The notes under the pieces: generated by a model | Told to the model about the DNA's origin: nothing | Database searches by the model: none | The model's input: the letters and a program-made list of their open reading frames with translations, nothing else | Position numbers and translations under genes: made by a program | Shown here: one piece after another, positions 1 to 12,225 of the stretch | Numbering within the stretch: position 1 is the stretch's first letter | Layout of the letters: each line of letters starts with the position of its first letter | Source: Oppiella nova | Taxonomy: Eukaryota > Arthropoda > Arachnida > Sarcoptiformes > Oppiidae | Assembly: GCA_905397405.1 (NCBI GenBank) | Contig: CAJPVJ010000639.1 | Span: forward strand, 1 to 21,997 | Reading direction: 5' to 3' | Length of the DNA stretch: 21,997 nt

Positions 1-350
1 CAGTGCGTACAGAGAGTGCAGAGAGAGAGGCACTGCCTGTGAGTGTAGTGTAGAAGTGAAGCACAGCTGAGATAGTCGTCAACACAACACAACTCGCATA
101 CAATGCTATGCTATGTGTCTCGCAAACTGTTAAAGCGCTCAATGCCTACACCAATAGTACGTCGCCTTTTAAATTGCCCCCAATCTGTGAACTACGCATT
201 CAATACCTTTCCCCTCGCATACACCACACGTATTCATACAGTCACTAAACCTATGCTGTATCAAATGGCACACAAACTATTACACAGATACAGACCACCG
301 GAGCTATTAGTTTAACAATTCTTGTCAACTCTTTGCCACCACTGATGGCT
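1..350. other. Less AT-rich edge segment, no gene assigned
   Basis: The first ~350 bases are visibly richer in G and C than the following 1.7 kb. They begin with a purine-rich GAGAGA stretch (about 10-30) flanked by the short inverted arms CAGTGC (1-6) and GCACTG (30-35). A 70-codon open frame on + (103-315) has no recognisable domain, no good splice sites and biased composition, so I do not call it a gene. The segment could be a promoter or 5' UTR of a gene lying to the left of the window. That is only a guess from composition. Confidence 0.25.
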
Positions 351-2109
351 CACTGATCACTATAACTGTGATATTGAGATGACATGCGATTCACTAATAT
401 TTGTCAAACTATTTCATAGTTTACGCACTTTTATACAACTCTTGGATTTTGTGAAACTAAGTGACAGTAATAGTCATAAGAGATAAAAAAGACAATTACC
501 ACCATATGATTAGGTCCTTAAGACTGACTATAGATATAAGTTGATAGCGAATGGCAGATGCAATGGTTGTGTTGGGTGTGATGGTTGTGGACCTCTATTA
601 TGCAGACAATTAGTATTTCATTGCAATAGACGTCATATCATATGATACGAGGATTTCCAATGTTTTCCAATGTTTGCAATCATTTCAATGCATTCATTGC
701 CTGTCTTTACGTAGAATTGCGTTCAAAGTTGTATTTAATGCTAAACTAAACACTTATTTTAGCGTTAATTTGAAACTCATTGCCAAACATTTTTAGCTCA
801 TTTTTTGCTACAAAAAATCTTATAATTTATAGAAAGTGGTTAACAATTGATTGATACAACATATCGAGAATTTGATTATAATTTCATAAAATCATAGGAA
901 ATTAAGGTTAGTTTTGAAACAAATAATTTATTATAACTTTTCATGTGATATACGAGTGATTAGAAGTTGAATCAAATACACAATTCTGGTCGACACGAGT
1001 CGTAACTGGTATTCATATTCATTACATTTAATACTTATATCTATTGTCTATTACCAGCAAAACACAGAATTCATGTGTTTGTCATTCATTAGAGAATATC
1101 AATTGAATATACAATTTGTGAAAAGTTTTTCAACTAATCTAACAGCGATTGTATGACAAACACATTGAATGGTGAGATGATTGTCAGGCTATAGATGTGC
1201 GCTTTTATTGTATTTTAATATGGATTACATTATTAGGTATTGAATTCATTTAAATCACTAATTGATGACTCATTTGGAAAGTAAATATATATTTTGATAA
1301 AAGCATTACAAATATGAAGACATGAGTTATACAAGCAGTGAAGTGTTGCTGAGGAAATCCAGTCGTGAACTACACCTCAATTAATGTCTCGTGAATTTCA
1401 TTTCACATTTTGTGTCCCAATTCTCAACTCATGTCTGTCTTGGGGATCCAGTTATGAAAATCTTAATACTTATCACAAAATCACTAACTTTTTACATTTT
1501 TTCATACAATTTCATTAAGTATTAGATGTTTGTTAAGCCAAAGAGTATTGAATAATAATTAATTAGATTTAGTTTGGATTTAAAGTAAATTGTTTGCATA
1601 GATAACAAAAATACTACATTGATGAATGTGATGTTCAAAGTTCATAATAATGTCAATTCATGGCATTATATGAGTTCCCAAACTCGTGATTCAAGCCAAT
1701 GAAGTCACCCTTTAATTTATGACAATTTTAAGTCAATATCAATGACTTTTACATTCATTTGATTTAATCATTTCATTTCATTTCATTTCATGATGCTATG
1801 CATTTTTAGTGAAAATATTTACTCATTTTATCTGAAGTTTGTTTTTTTAAAGTAATTATTTTGGTTCGCAAATGATTTAATGAACAAAACTTTTTATAGT
1901 GTATATAACTGTTGCAAACGATATGATTCTGGAAGTCATAAACTGCTCTCAAATCTCATGACTTATTGAATGAAAAAAAGAAAACAAAGCGAAGAAAGAG
2001 GTGATGTAATGCTAAGGGAAAGAGGGAAAGGGATGCTAACAAGTGTTGGCTAATAATAAACTGTTGGCACTGGCGGTGATGCCATTGATACCAGTAATCT
2101 TACACTTAC
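351..2109. other. AT-rich intergenic DNA
   Basis: This 1.76-kb stretch is strongly AT-rich with frequent stop codons in every frame. I find no exon pair, RNA gene or mobile element in it. The only ordered structure is a pentanucleotide run near 1769-1791, listed separately. Confidence 0.6.
1769..1791. repeat. (TTTCA)n pentanucleotide microsatellite
   Basis: Four full copies of TTTCA lie in direct succession (1771-1790) with a partial unit at each side. It is a simple repeat in intergenic DNA. Confidence 0.85.
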
Positions 2110-2199
2110 TGTTTCGTCAACTTAGACAAGGGTATGGATGTATGGGCTTTGGGGTGAACGCATTGACGGCAACCATAGCTGCCGTTCACTGTACGAGAT
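2110..2199. other. Possible isolated exon, strand undecided
   Basis: The stretch 2040-2210 is much less AT-rich than its surroundings, as the true exons of this window are. Two incompatible readings exist. On -, 2188 down to 2110 is open in one frame only, with a CAG acceptor before it and a GTAAGT donor after it (79 nt, about 25 codons, two cysteines). On +, 2126-2199 is open, with a TTAG acceptor and a GTGAGT donor (74 nt). Neither translation resembles a family I know and no partner exon is evident nearby. It may be an exon of a gene extending out of the window, or chance. Confidence 0.2.
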
Positions 2200-2303
2200 G
2201 TGAGTTCATGAATACTTCAACACCAGTCAGTCATCATTTGCTTCGACTTTCACTACATCACAGACACACTTCAATTTATATCCCATTCAAAGTTATGTCA
2301 TAT

Positions 2304-2927
2304 AATTTCATAATTATTATTATCTTCTTTTGACATTTAAATTTCTTTTAAACTCGAGTCAATACAATAAGTTTATCTATTGAGTGACGTTCACAAGTAG
2401 TTGTCATAGCATTGTATAAAAAGTGTCTCATTTGTGCTTTAATTGAATCTCAATATTGGATAATCAAACAATTGTCAGAATATTCTTTAACTTAAATATC
2501 AATTAATCACTTTAGTGAACAACACTACAATGAGTGTTTTTATTTTAAATGGTTATGATAAGGTATATCATACAGGATATGAATAATATTATGTGATTCT
2601 TACTTGTTAGTGCTAAAGAATATTCTTGAGCAGTACAATACCTGTACACAACTTTGTATTGAAATACAGTAGTTGTTTAGTTTATGAGACATTGGGTTTA
2701 GACTCTAAACTTTAGAGACTCCATAACATACTGTAAAATAGATTTACATGTGAAGTGAATAAACTGTTTTATGAGATGAGAATTTGTAAAATAAATGCAT
2801 TATTTGTTTGGCAAAAACTTATTGCAAATATTTATTGTAATTCTAAGATATTTTATAAGAGTTTAACGAATTGTAATTATAAATAAAACACGAATTTTAT
2901 GATTTATTATATGATTAAAAACAAAAA
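2304..2927. repeat. Tandem duplication, copy 1 (~624 bp)
   Basis: This block repeats directly at 2928-3549 with an offset of 624 falling to 623. Both copies start with AATTTCATAATTATT and end near ATGATTAAAAACAAA. I see about six substitutions and two small indels between the copies (for example a TAACA/TTT difference after the motif AGACTCC), roughly 99% identity. There is no coding frame, terminal inverted repeat or target-site duplication, so a transposon is unlikely. It is either a recent tandem duplication or two alleles placed side by side by the assembler. Confidence 0.9.
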
Positions 2928-3549
2928 AATTTCATAATTATTATTATCTTCTTTTGACATTTAAATTTCTTTTAAACTCGAGTCAATACAATAAGTTTAT
3001 CTATTGAGTGACGTTCACAAGTAGTTGTCATAGCATTGTATAAAAAGTGTCTCATTTGTGCTTTAATTGATTCTCAATATTGGATAATCAAACAAATTGT
3101 CAGAATATTCTTTAACTTAAATATCAATTAATCACTTTAGTGAATAACACTACAATGAGTGTTTTTATTTTAAATGGTTATGATAAGGTATATCATACAG
3201 GATATGAATAATATTATGTGATTCTTACTTGTTAGTACTAAAGAATATTCTTGAGCAGTACAATACCTGTACACAACTTTGTATTGAAATACAGTAGTTG
3301 TTTAGTTTATGAGACATTGGGTTTAGAGTCTAAACTTTAGAGACTCCTTTATACTGTAAAATAGATTTACATGTGAAGTGAATAAACTGTTTTATGAGAT
3401 GAGAATTTGTAAAATAAATGCGTTATTTGTTTGGCAAAAACTTATTGCAAATATTTATTGTAATTCTAAGATATTTTATAAGAGTTTAACGAATTGTAAT
3501 TATAAATAAAACACGAATTTTATGATTTATTATATGATTAAAAACAAAA
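2928..3549. repeat. Tandem duplication, copy 2 (~622 bp)
   Basis: Second copy of the block at 2304-2927, directly adjacent with no spacer. It differs from copy 1 by a few substitutions, one inserted A in the AAACAAATTG stretch and a small complex change near 3345-3350. After 3549 the sequence is unique AT-rich DNA. Confidence 0.9.
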
Positions 3550-4619
3550 TTAAATATAATTACAATGTGATTGATAATTTGAATATTATCATTTCATTTA
3601 AATTCTATACATTTTCAAAATTTGTTAAATAAGTTAAATCTATTAAAAATTAATATATAATAGTATTTACACCTAAATTATTACAGTATTTATTAATTAG
3701 AATTAATTTATTATTATTATTATTATTATTGAGATAAAGAGCTATCATTGAATGGATAGTTCTAACGAGTCGTTTGATTTGATTATTGGTTTCGAGTCAT
3801 AAATATTGTAAATATAGACGAGTGACAAGAGTTTAAAGTTTAAACAGATAATTGACAAAAACAGACATTCAATTAACAACAATATTATTAACAAATATAT
3901 ATATACTTTAACTCAGAGATTGAATATTCTTAATATATTTGGTAGAGTTTTAAGACTTGTTGATGTGTTTATTCATGTCATGGATTGATGAGAGTCTTTC
4001 AAATTGGTGTCCATTCTATTGGCATTAGTAGTGCTTAAGTCGAAAGGAAGACACAGTTTTCACTCTCAGAACTGAAGATCACTTGTTTTGGTCTATCGAT
4101 GAGATGCTCTGATCAGAGGTGTGTCTGTTTTCAAGTGCGAATAAAAGTGCAAAAATAATTATGTATTATTCATTTTAGACATTTCTTTGTAAAAATACTG
4201 TTTAAACATATTTATTGATTGCTTTTATACTATCGTATAATAAACTAAACGTCAAATGACTTAAGTTTAACTGAATTATAGATTTAAAATACAACTCTTT
4301 TGATATATAGTTTAGCTGTCCTTAAGAAATGCATTTCCTTCAATACATATCACAAGTTATGAACATTAAGAATATTTTTAAAATTAAGTAAAAACTATAA
4401 TAAACATAATAATGATATCATTTAAATAAATAAATAGGTAAAATGCAAAAAATTAAGAAAAATAAGTGCTTTTTGATGGCATTGTATCGACGATTGGATG
4501 CTTTAATAATAAAATAATTAATGAATGTTTTGATTCCATGAGATTTAATTTGATTGTCTTTAACCCATAATTTTGTTTCTACGAAGTCTATCATAAGAAC
4601 TGACGAGTCGCTCGAGTTC
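3550..4619. other. AT-rich spacer and likely PIP5K1 3' region
   Basis: There is no coding evidence on either strand. The right part should contain the 3' UTR of the kinase gene that ends at 4620 on the minus strand. Possible minus-strand poly(A) signals are an ATTAAA at 4507-4502 and an AATAAA at 4216-4211, and I cannot tell which is used. A slightly less AT-rich patch at about 3985-4140 has no open frame flanked by good splice sites. Confidence 0.5.
3708..3730. repeat. (TTA)n trinucleotide microsatellite
   Basis: Seven uninterrupted TTA units plus a partial unit, in intergenic DNA. Confidence 0.9.
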
Positions 4620-7600
4620 TCAGTTGTCTTCAGCGATTGGACTCAGAGATGTGTTGGTTGTGGAAGTGGTAGTGATAACTGCAGTGTTGGGGGCTTTGGA
4701 GGCTTTGGACTGTTTTATATACGGATGGGATGAGAAAGAAATAAAACAAACAGTCATGTGTTATGTCTAATGCTCTCACAGACAGTATTCATTCATGAGA
4801 TGCAATACAATTAAAGCGTCGATTTAACCGAATATTAGACAATCAATACTCAGTTAAAGCAAAATAAGCAAAACTTCCAGTTCTTGTCACTTATAGTGTA
4901 CTCGAATTGAGAGTATATTCAAAGCGCTCATATAAGACAAATCACATGATATTAAATAGTGTAACATTTAATCTGAAAGTTTGTGTCGAGAACAAAACAC
5001 GGGAACAACAGTTTTATAGATACCCAAAGCCCCCAAAGCAGTGATACTTTAGGCCACACAGCAGACAAGCAATTGAAGCACTAATCTATTGGTTAGTCTA
5101 TTATTCTTACCACTTCTCCATCGTTTGCAATGTCGGCCGCGGTATCCGAACAGTCACTCGAACGCGAATAACGCGTTGAACTTCTGCTCCTAATTGGTGT
5201 CGTCGGACAGGCTATCAAATCATGACAATCAATGTAATACCGCGTAAACCGTAAACCACAACAAGTCTAACACTTACCGATATCTCCGCTTTCACTGGAC
5301 TCTGTAATAGAAGGCGTTCCCTCCGTATGCGTGGGAGTGGATGTACCGATACTATGAGGTGGTGTCCACGTGACTGTTCGAAGTGTTGAACCGAGTCCTG
5401 ATGAGGTGGCACTGGAACAGCTACTGGTGACACTACTCTCCGACTCAGTCAATCCGATTTGTGATACACTACAACAGTTTGCAAATGTTTAATATCACTT
5501 CAATTAACATATTATTTGAATATGAATCGTGTGTTATATTCAAGTCAAGTGCTATACAAATACAGTACTATTTGTCACATTGATCACAAAACTGTATTTC
5601 GATTAAATCCCATATTTCGTAAGTCATTGTCGTATGTATTGATCTGTCATTTATTATAACATATTTCTGTCGTTAACTCATCAAATACAATAAAACAGAA
5701 TGCATTCATTGGATAAAGTTTTTGATTAATCATTATAATGAATAGAATATTCCCATTTTGTAGATCTCAGTGCAATTCATTTAATTTGAGTCCACAAGAC
5801 ATCATTCCTGTGTCTACTCCTATCAGACATGATTCGTAAGTATTGAAGAATAAATTGTGAATATAATGCAAACAAAGACATAAAGACATGCGAATAGATA
5901 ACAAAACCAGATTAAGACATTCAGGGGTTGGGATATAAGGGCATAAAAATTAGTAAAAATATATAGTTTTGGGGAAAACATTCTTTTAATCATTCCATTA
6001 ATAAAACATTCAAATAAAAAATTTAAACAATAAAAATAAAATATTTCTCAAAAATAGTGAGATTTCAAAATCTTATGTACAGATAAATGCCAATAAGGAC
6101 TAAAAGGAATACATTTAAAACCAATGATTATAATCTAAATAATACTAATTAAGTGTAAAGCTAATAATGTTAAAACATTGTTATAACACAATATATCAAA
6201 TGTACAATATAAGGCAAATCCAAACAAACGGTTCTAAGGTTTAAGGCTACTGTTTGTATTTAATTTAAGTCTAAATTTATAATCACTAGTTTCAAAATGA
6301 CTACTAAACTTGTCTAGGCTATCGTCTGACCTGTGACTATGACCATCGAATATATCCAAACAATTATATTAATGAATGCCACCAAATGTGATTTATAGCT
6401 CATTATAATGTATGAATTAAACTGAACTTTCAAACATCATGTAATCGTTTGTTAAGACTGGCCTTATTATATATAAAATCACTATAAATTGTCAATACTA
6501 TTGTGATATTTGGTATAATACCTCACAATTTCGCCCCTCTCTGGCAGAGCCACTGACTGTTTACTCGCCGCTTGTTTTATGACAACCGTCCGCAGACTGG
6601 GAGCAGCTTCTGATGAGTAGCGAAACTTGTGTACCGGTCCTCCCGTTGGCAATGGGTTGTTGACTATACGACTAGTATTGGCATCTAATGCGAGACAATA
6701 TGAATTAACAGACAATTAGAGCTAAATGTGAACATCATTTACGATGATATTCTTTGAGAGCGTCGGCATCGGAGTCGCCAATAGACGGCGGTCTCTGACG
6801 GACAGGCGCTTGCATTTTACGTTTGGATGGCGAGTGCTTTAGCGCTATTAAGTTAAGAGCAAAACGAATGTCAATGAAAAGGCCCACAAATATAGGGACA
6901 TTTGAAATGACAGGACCGGCGCAACAGACAATCATTTGGGTTAATAATGAATTGAAAATTAAGAGTTAATTTAGCGCTCATTAGTTAGTAAGGGATGGGA
7001 GGGGGGAGGGAGTGATCGTAAGAAGTGAAGAGCTCATACCCATACCAATGTAAGTGGAGACCAGGGTTCGGAACTTACGATGAGGGCCTTTGATTTCAGG
7101 CAAATCAACTGCATTTGGGTTACAGTAGAAGACAACGAGAGACAGACGACAGAAAAGATCACAACAGAACAGAAATTAACTTTTTTGGCATTACTTAACG
7201 CATTAAAGCATTTTGTGTTAGTTTTTGCCACATCTCGTAATTAGACATTAGTTAAGGATAAGAATAAATGATTAGTGTTTGGATTCAATCAAAGACAGTA
7301 CAGATACAAGAGTTCATTGTTTGACATCCGATTGCATTTGTTTCAGGAATTAATGAATAAATTTTAATACAATAAGTTAGACACAAATCATGGGTACTGT
7401 CGGTTAATATTGTTAAAAAACTAGCATTGATTCGGGGGGTAATAGCTTTCAAAACATTCATTTATAACAATTATAAAACCAAACTTTTGTCAAGGAATGG
7501 AAATATTTAAAACTAAAGGAAATTAAATGACAAGATTTATCCAGACATTCCTGATGTCAAACAAGTGCTTTAATGCTGACATATATAAGTTGTAATAAAA

Positions 7601-10349
7601 GGATTCAAATCAAACAATTAAATACTGTTTTACTCTTACGTGAAGGAATTTTTCTGAAGACATTTTTGGACATAAAATCTAAAAATCTTTGGGCATAAAA
7701 TCCGGGATTATGTACTGATATCGAGTCCTGTGTAAGAGGTAATGCGAAACAAGCATTAATATTGCATAGTATTGGTGTAAATGGTGTGGTTGTACCCCAT
7801 CGTGAAGGAATGACTTCCACGTGTGCTCCACCTTCTTCATCAACCGATAGCTCTGCAGAATATCAATGATTCCGATGTATAGTAGCAGACGCTCTCCCTT
7901 TGAATTGCGGGCTGGGATGCCACCGGCACTGCACTCGTAGACAATATGTCAATGCCATTGGTTCGCCACAACACACAATCAATGCATCAAAAATACAATT
8001 CTCTATTAGTTTATGTCATCAAATATCTTAATAGTGTATTAGTCTAATGCATGCGATATAAAAACATAACCCAATTAACCAAATAAACTTCCTAATGTGC
8101 AACTAAATGTCAGGGACATAATCAATAGTGACCTTTGACCTTAACCCAAGTCTAGTAAACTTTTAAAAGTTGATGTCATATATTTTTGAGAGCAAATATC
8201 AAAGTAATTTGAAAAATGCATCCAGATTCTATAGACCCCTCGCATACACGGTATTTACAAATTCTGTTCTGATATGCATTCATCATATAGCAGCTATCAT
8301 TGATAAATCAATTTAACAATAATGTGTAATGTTGCCGCAGTATAACCATATTGAATAATTCAATAAATGCAATAAAATTAATGATTTAAATAAATTGTTT
8401 AATAAAAGTATGAAACATATGAGAAAGTCTAAGAATAAGGAAACTCCAATTCTCATCAAATATTCAAATACTATTGATTACGAGTTCATTAGATCGTTGT
8501 TATCTATTTATGATGTTTTCATACAACAGTATCCAACATTTAATCAATAAATATTGTATTAATAGAGGGTATTATTGTTTGCGTGTACTGTACAGTGTAT
8601 ATTGTCTGAAGTGTTGCTATTTTAAGCGTTTTGCTCATCAGATTTTCCCACATATTCAGTGGGCGTAAGCAATGCCTGACAATCGTGAAGGTCAGGGGTG
8701 GGCGCCTCTCGCAAACAAAAACAAAACCATACAATGGATATCATCTGAATCTAATTTCTAATATTATGCAAAATAGTACTATACTGTAGTTATAAATATA
8801 CTTTTCATTATTCCTGACATTTGCAATCAATTAGAAAACTAATGTAAAAGTTTGTAATAATAAGACTAATTTAGTAAATCTCTCATAATTACCATTACAG
8901 TCATACAATGGATACAGAATTGCACAAAACATTACAAAAAGCAAATGAAATAACTCACGGAATATCTTCCTCTGGATCTATCGGTTCGATGTCTGCTTGA
9001 ATCGACTCGAGTGCAGTGGAATAGGCGGCTATCCTTTGCTTATTAATGGATTTACTTCGGCTTAAATTAACGGCATTCCCTTTATTTACATCATTAGCTC
9101 TATTAATATCACTAAAGTCTCTGTGGTCTCGATAGTCGTCGAGATCTGTTTGGTCACCGCCTTCTCGTGCGCTCCTGATTCTGGCCTCATATGCGGCCGC
9201 CTCTGCCAAAGTGGACGACTGAGCCTTCAGTTTCTCCAACTTCTGCATCGCCGCCACATCCAGATTATGAACGCCCACCAAAAGACTGTAATCCATTATC
9301 TTGAAGCTCTCCAACACTCGACAGTCTCTTTGCATTGTCTTAATGAGAGCGTTATAAGTGTCGGCCTCGAGGAACAGGCCCTCCGAGTGGTGTTCCATGA
9401 AATCCAAGTCCTTATAAGTGGGCGACCCTTTCTTGCGCTCGTATTTATTGGCTTTCCGTTTATACGTCGATCCCTTCAAGTCGTACTTCTGATGCATTGT
9501 CACATAACTCGGTAACAGATTATTCATGACAATAATCCGCACATTCTTTCCGCCGCAGATATAACAGTACTGTCCGAAGAATTTGGGTAAAAGTGTCCGC
9601 GGATTCTGGTTTAGGTTCTGTAAGACAAAAACACACATTCATTAGTTTGGAGTCATCGGTGGTATGAGTGGCAGTGAGGGTTGACATACCATATAATATC
9701 CGGGCAATAGTTTGAGCAGAAACTCGGCCTCTTTGTGCTGAACAGTCTTTATGATGAAATTGTCGTCATCTGTGAGATAGAAGACAGAGCCGGAAGCGCC
9801 CGGATTGGAGAGCTCGCGGAGGGGCTCGTTGCAGACGGACAGCAGGAAGTCGTCGGGCTGTATGCCGAAGAGGTCGCGAAAGTATCTGAAAGCGATGGGA
9901 GCGTACACTTTGAACTTGAAGTCCGAGTAGTGGTGGGCGGGAGTGGTGTTGGAGCCGTCTTTGGTGAACGACACGGTCTCCAACTCCATGAAGTCCTTCA
10001 TCAGCAGATCCCTCTCGGGCTTGGATGCGAGCGATCCGACCGCGTGTCCGATACCCAACTGAATGGAGCCCATGATCTGCGTGGTCTGGATCTTCTTGTA
10101 GGTCACCTGTCCCTCCTCATCGACCCTCCGGTGCCCAATCTTCCTCTCTTTGTCCACTTTCTTGCGGTCGGCCGAAGACGGGCCCGGCGTTTGTGGCGTC
10201 TTCGGGCCCGACGTCTGACTGCCGTCCGAGACATCGATGGGCACCAGTATTGGCGGCGGTCTTCGCTTCTCATTCAACTCAATCTCATTTGGCGTTTGGT
10301 TTGTTTGGTTGCGAAGAGTCGTGTCTTCAGACATCATATCATCACTCAT
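4620..10349 (-). CDS. PIP5K1: Type I phosphatidylinositol-4-phosphate 5-kinase (PIP5K1)
   Basis: Lipid kinase that converts PI4P to PI(4,5)P2 at the plasma membrane (family knowledge). Coding exons (-): 10349-9690, 9617-8959, 7928-7796, 7727-7640, 6844-6743, 6684-6522, 5468-5278, 5211-5111, 4709-4620. All introns are GT-AG, phases match and the total is 728 aa. The ATG is preceded directly by an in-frame TGA. Visible motifs are the glycine loop GASGS (184-188), Lys201 in IIKTVQ, DLKGS (266-270), MDYSLL (328-333), IID (460-462) and the activation loop KKVEHTWK, whose Glu474 marks PI4P-using type I enzymes against type II. About 100 charged residues (342-440) are inserted before the last kinase segment. 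The Ser/Thr/Pro-rich C-terminal tail (about 515-728) was joined by splice phase and is less certain than the kinase core. Long introns (about 0.4, 1.05, 0.8 and 1.03 kb) show nothing else except the candidate microexon. Confidence 0.95.
7079..7108 (-). other. Candidate 30-nt cassette exon of PIP5K1
   Basis: Within the intron between exons 7727-7640 and 6844-6743, a 30-nt segment has a pyrimidine-bearing acceptor ending ATGCAG and a consensus GTAAGT donor. Its length is a multiple of three, and the flanking exons end and start in phase 1. Inclusion would add [10 protein letters not shown] between KIPS and PLKHSPSK without shifting the frame. Skipping restores a join that matches vertebrate PIP5K1 (KIP-LKPSPSK type), so the segment would be an alternative exon. 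Splice sites and phase are seen. Its use is inference. Confidence 0.45.
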
Positions 10350-12225
10350 TCACTCCGATCAACACTATTGTCATTACAGGCATTCACTCAGTGATAGTGT
10401 GATAGATGTGTCGAAATACGAGTAAATCATATGAAAAATGAGTTAATTATTGACTAAACAGTGAGATGTCATACAAATAGGTGTCAAATGAATGCCCGAT
10501 TCACTCATATTTAACCCAATCATCAGTCGATTGTGTTTTGGGTGAAAGTCTCGCATTCAATGCATTGTTTTTGAGTACAGTTTCACCAAACAGTCAAACA
10601 CTCACTCAATGAACACTCAAACCATACATTCAGCCATCTTTACAGTCACTCGCACTGAGCCCTCACTAACCGGACACACATTCACTGCATTCAACAATTC
10701 AACACCACTTTCATTGCACCACTTTATTACATACAGGTATTCATATTCATTAATTATTTCCAATTTTAATACTCTACCACATTTTTTATTTTAAATCTAT
10801 TTTTCAAATTAGTTTATATCAATATCGATTGTTAATCATGTTAATGCTCTGGTAAATTAGAGAAATAGGCATTTTTAAATAACTAACTATTAATAGTACA
10901 GTGATATTAAATATTTATTCATGATCAAATTATTTCCGTGTTGTGCTTGACAAGTTTAGCAAGTTCTAAAAGTGACTAATTGTCTGTTATGGAAATTTTT
11001 AATTTTAAATTCAAAATTTTGTTAATTAAATTGAATACAGTATTAAACTATAGCGAAATATTTTCTATAATGGATTAATTTGAAATATTTAATTAAAAAG
11101 TAATAAACGTGAATATAAAAAACAAATATTTGTTAAATAAATGATTTATTTGTTAAATAAGTCACTTATATCAATTTTAATATTAATTATCCTTCATTTG
11201 AAGTTCAAACTATTTGTAAAGTGTATTAATCTTTACATATGATATAAATCCGCAAAATGTGGTCTCTAATGGCTAGTATTATTTAAGCCATTACTCCTAC
11301 AATAGAGCAAATAATTATACTCTACTGTACTCTGCATTCATTCACTCTCTCTATTTGTATGGATTGTCTCATACAGTATAACATATTATGTAATGCAATG
11401 CATGCAATACTTGTGGCAAATCACTGCACACTCTGTGACTGGCCATCAATTGCCTCTCTCTTTAGAAAAACCTATCAATTATTGCCATTAATTGAAGAAA
11501 AGAGTAAAAGATTGAATCAATTATTTGATAATTATTTTCAAGTTTCAATGACAACTCAATAACGCAATCATTTGCGTACAATCGGTGTACTGAACAGTAC
11601 GGTAATCAAACTTTAAGCCACTTAAACGTTCATTTTCTACAAACTTAGTCTAACATCACGTAATTGTTTTAATTAATCTTATCCTCATTTACGGTATAAC
11701 TCATTATAATTTTTCCGCAAATTTAGAAACATATAAATCAATTAAGAAAAATGTTCAATAATTGTTCGTAAATGTTAGAACTTATTAACAAGTACTGTAA
11801 GTTACAAGAAAGTAAAGTATCCTAGCTACAGTCTAATGTTAGTTCTAGATTCTAGACAATGAAACTTGTAATGACATTCAATGCAAACCAGTTGAAACAC
11901 TATTTAATTATTTTAATTACCGGTAATAGCAAAATATACGTCAAATAGTACGAAAAGCACTGAAAACAATGAATCACACGAATATGGGGGCAATGTTGAA
12001 GTGATTTGACTAAAAACCAAAATAAACCACAATTTAATGCAAAAACCAATACTTTTATTATTAATCGATTGATGTCTTTAGGAGTTATCATAACATTAGT
12101 CGAGGAATTCGAGTCAAGAATAACTGAATGAATGAGTGGTCCGTCGTTTAAAATTAATTAATTTTCATAAAATTTTTATTATAACTCTGATTTGGTTTAT
12201 AGTTAAAAATGTCGAGAAAATTAAC
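10350..12225. other. Intergenic spacer between PIP5K1 and PA2G4
   Basis: This 1.88 kb holds the upstream region of the kinase gene (right after 10349) and the 3' region of PA2G4. It is AT-rich with no exon I can support. A 67-codon frame at 11359-11562 (+) has no domain and no splice context. I see no TATA box or initiator I would call with confidence. Confidence 0.6.
12175..12180 (-). terminator. PA2G4 poly(A) signal AATAAA
   Basis: The canonical hexamer on the minus strand lies about 46 bases downstream of the PA2G4 stop codon, a normal position for a short 3' UTR. Confidence 0.6.

Noticed and set aside
103-315. 70-codon open frame near the left edge
   Set aside because: No similarity, no splice or poly(A) context, and composition typical of a chance frame.
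8540-8734. Minus-strand open frame and a small hairpin (CCTGAC/GTCAGG near 8675) inside a PIP5K1 intron
   Set aside because: The frame does not fit the phase of the flanking exons (a stop appears at once in the required phase), and the hairpin is too short to call an RNA gene.
9123-9515. 130-codon plus-strand open frame
   Set aside because: Antisense to conserved PIP5K1 exon 2.
9735-10394. Long open frame (219 codons) on the plus strand
   Set aside because: It lies exactly antisense to PIP5K1 exon 1, which encodes a conserved kinase domain. The antisense frame has no domain and is a by-product of codon usage.
11359-11562. 67-codon open frame in the PIP5K1-PA2G4 spacer
   Set aside because: No recognisable motif or promoter, in AT-rich DNA; kept as part of the spacer.
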